A DNA stretch of 6,753 nucleotides from an uncultured Oscillospiraceae bacterium (GTDB lineage: Bacteria > Bacillota > Clostridia > Oscillospirales > Oscillospiraceae), in the NCBI GenBank assembly GCA_944385065.1, contig CALWVX010000099.1, positions 1-6,753 of the forward strand. The letters run 5' to 3'. This document shows, piece by piece, positions 5,682 to 6,753 of this stretch. Position numbers and translations under genes: made by a program. The number at the start of each line of letters is the position of its first letter. The first letter of the stretch is position 1. Below the pieces are notes generated by a model. That model had not been told where the DNA came from, ran no database searches, and saw only the letters and a program-made list of their open reading frames with translations.

Positions 5682-6689
5682 ATGAGCAAAGGAATTTTTG
5701 TTGCAATCGAACAGCGCGGCGGCATTGTTCAGAAAGTGAGCATTGAGCTGCTGGGAGAGGCGCGGCGGCTGTCCGGTCAGCTGGGAGAGGATGTCACCGC
5801 AGTTTTGATGGGCAGCGGCGTGTCCCACCTGTCCGAGATGCTGATCCAGTATGGCGCCGACCATGTGCTGGTGGTGGACCATCCGGTGCTGGAGCACTAT
5901 ACCACCGAGCCCTATACCAAGGCCATGACCCATGTGATCCATACTTATGACCCCAACATCGTGCTGTTCGGCGCGACCAGCATTGGGCGTGATCTGGCTC
6001 CCAGAGTGGCCAGCCGGATTCACACCGGTCTGACTGCGGACTGTACCAGTTTGGCCATTGAAGAGGAATCCAAGCTTCTGCTGATGACTCGTCCGGCATT
6101 TGGCGGAAATATCATGGCCACCATCGTCTGCAAGGACTACCGCCCCCAGATGGCCACGGTCCGTCCCGGCGTCATGCCTCTGCCAGAGAAGGACAGCCGC
6201 CGGAGCGGCTCTGTGGAGCAGGTGGACGCCGGGCTTTCCATGGAAGACAGAAATGTGGAGATTCTGGAGATCGGCAAGAGTGAAAAGAAGCAGGTGGACA
6301 TCACCGAGTCCAAGATCCTGATCTCCGGCGGACGGGGCGTGGGCGGGCCCGATGGCTTCCAGCCTCTGCGGGAACTGGCCGATGTTCTGGGCGGAGAGGT
6401 CTCCGCCTCTCGTGTGGCAGTGGACAGCGGCTGGATTGAGAAGGACCGACAGGTAGGACAGACCGGAAAGACGGTCCGGCCCAACCTGTATCTGGCGTGC
6501 GGTATCTCGGGCGCCATCCAGCATCAGGCCGGCATGGAGAACTCTGAGTGCATCATCGCCATCAACCTGGACGAGGGTGCGCCCATGATGAAGCTGGCCG
6601 ACCTGGGCGTGGTAGGCGATTTGGCTGTGATTATCCCCAAACTGACTCAGGCCATTCAGGATTACAAGGCCAGTCAGACGGTTGAATAA
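5682..6689 (+). CDS. etfA: Electron transfer flavoprotein subunit alpha
   Basis: Large Etf subunit, partner of EtfB, carrying the electron-shuttling FAD in its C-terminal domain. The 335 residues give an N-terminal Rossmann-like domain (about 1-190) and a C-terminal FAD domain. The FAD domain shows SGGRGVGG (215-222), DSGWIEKDRQVGQTGKTV (248-265), CGISGAIQHQAGM (273-285) and AINLDEGAPM (293-302), then LGVVGDL (308-314). There is no extra N-terminal ferredoxin-like domain, which some clostridial EtfA proteins have. The AINLDEGAPM segment differs slightly from the more common AINKDPxAPI. The Shine-Dalgarno GAGGAGG overlaps the etfB stop, and the gap is 12 nt, indicating tight coupling. EtfA is the last gene of the three-gene operon; a hairpin follows. 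Confidence 0.96.
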   Translation: MSKGIFVAIEQRGGIVQKVSIELLGEARRLSGQLGEDVTAVLMGSGVSHLSEMLIQYGADHVLVVDHPVLEHYTTEPYTKAMTHVIHTYDPNIVLFGATSIGRDLAPRVASRIHTGLTADCTSLAIEEESKLLLMTRPAFGGNIMATIVCKDYRPQMATVRPGVMPLPEKDSRRSGSVEQVDAGLSMEDRNVEILEIGKSEKKQVDITESKILISGGRGVGGPDGFQPLRELADVLGGEVSASRVAVDSGWIEKDRQVGQTGKTVRPNLYLACGISGAIQHQAGMENSECIIAINLDEGAPMMKLADLGVVGDLAVIIPKLTQAIQDYKASQTVE

Positions 6690-6717
6690 CGATTTTTCTC
6701 TCTCATTTCTCTCTTGA

Positions 6718-6750
6718 CTGCCGGGCGGCGTTCCTGCCGCCGCCCGGCAG
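6718..6750 (+). terminator. GC-rich hairpin after etfA, probable terminator cut by the window edge
   Basis: A 13-bp perfect stem (6718-6730 with 6738-6750) closes a 7-nt loop, 28 nt after the etfA stop. The window ends 3 nt later, so any T-tract cannot be seen. The pyrimidine-rich stretch before it would not give a T-tract for leftward transcription, so a rightward terminator for the operon is the best reading. Confidence 0.6.
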
Positions 6751-6753
6751 CCG

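Noticed and set aside
5607..6524. Minus-strand open frame (305 codons) opposite etfA
   Set aside because: It is a shadow of etfA, with His/Gly-rich composition and no domain.

Overview
The window looks like ordinary chromosomal DNA from an anaerobic, GC-rich member of the Clostridia, most likely an Oscillospiraceae-type gut butyrate producer (Flavonifractor/Intestinimonas-like). This is an inference from several signs. The Shine-Dalgarno sequences are strong (GAGGAGG, AGGAGGT). The promoters are AT-rich and sigma-A-like, while the coding DNA is GC-rich. A diphosphate-type phosphofructokinase, a long-form class II aldolase, an Amidase_6 protein and an acyl-CoA dehydrogenase/etfB/etfA cluster also occur together. 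No mobile element, tRNA, rRNA or CRISPR array is visible.

Region 1 (1-1760) is a divergent glycolytic pair. A 5'-partial-in-window phosphofructokinase gene (diphosphate type) runs leftward off the left edge, and a complete class II fructose-bisphosphate aldolase gene runs rightward. These enzymes catalyse consecutive steps (fructose-6-P to fructose-1,6-bisP to triose phosphates). Their two sigma-A-type promoters interlock, each -35 box lying inside the other's spacer. The aldolase gene ends at a clear intrinsic terminator.

Region 2 (1760-3470) holds two convergent single genes. The first is a short Amidase_6 (NlpC/P60-like cysteine hydrolase fold) protein, probably starting at GTG 1856. The second is a leftward PLP enzyme of the D-cysteine desulfhydrase/ACC deaminase family. 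A 20-bp GC-rich hairpin separates them and probably terminates transcription from the amidase side at least.

Region 3 (3470-6753) begins with an AT-rich divergent intergenic region carrying small dyads and a near-consensus promoter (TTGACA-17-TAAAAT). It is followed by a tight operon: acyl-CoA dehydrogenase, etfB, etfA, with 15- and 12-nt gaps and Shine-Dalgarno sequences overlapping the preceding stop codons. EtfB has the motif expected of flavin-based electron-bifurcating ETFs, so the operon probably encodes an NADH-dependent enoyl-CoA reducing, ferredoxin-reducing complex (butyryl-CoA dehydrogenase/Etf-like). The other butyrate-pathway genes (crt, hbd, thl) are not in the window. A GC-rich hairpin follows etfA at the right edge.

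I found no convincing evidence of an undescribed biological system. The points most worth a second look are the interlocked pfp/fba promoters, the non-canonical active-site residues of the PLP enzyme, and the substrate identity of the stand-alone dehydrogenase/Etf operon.
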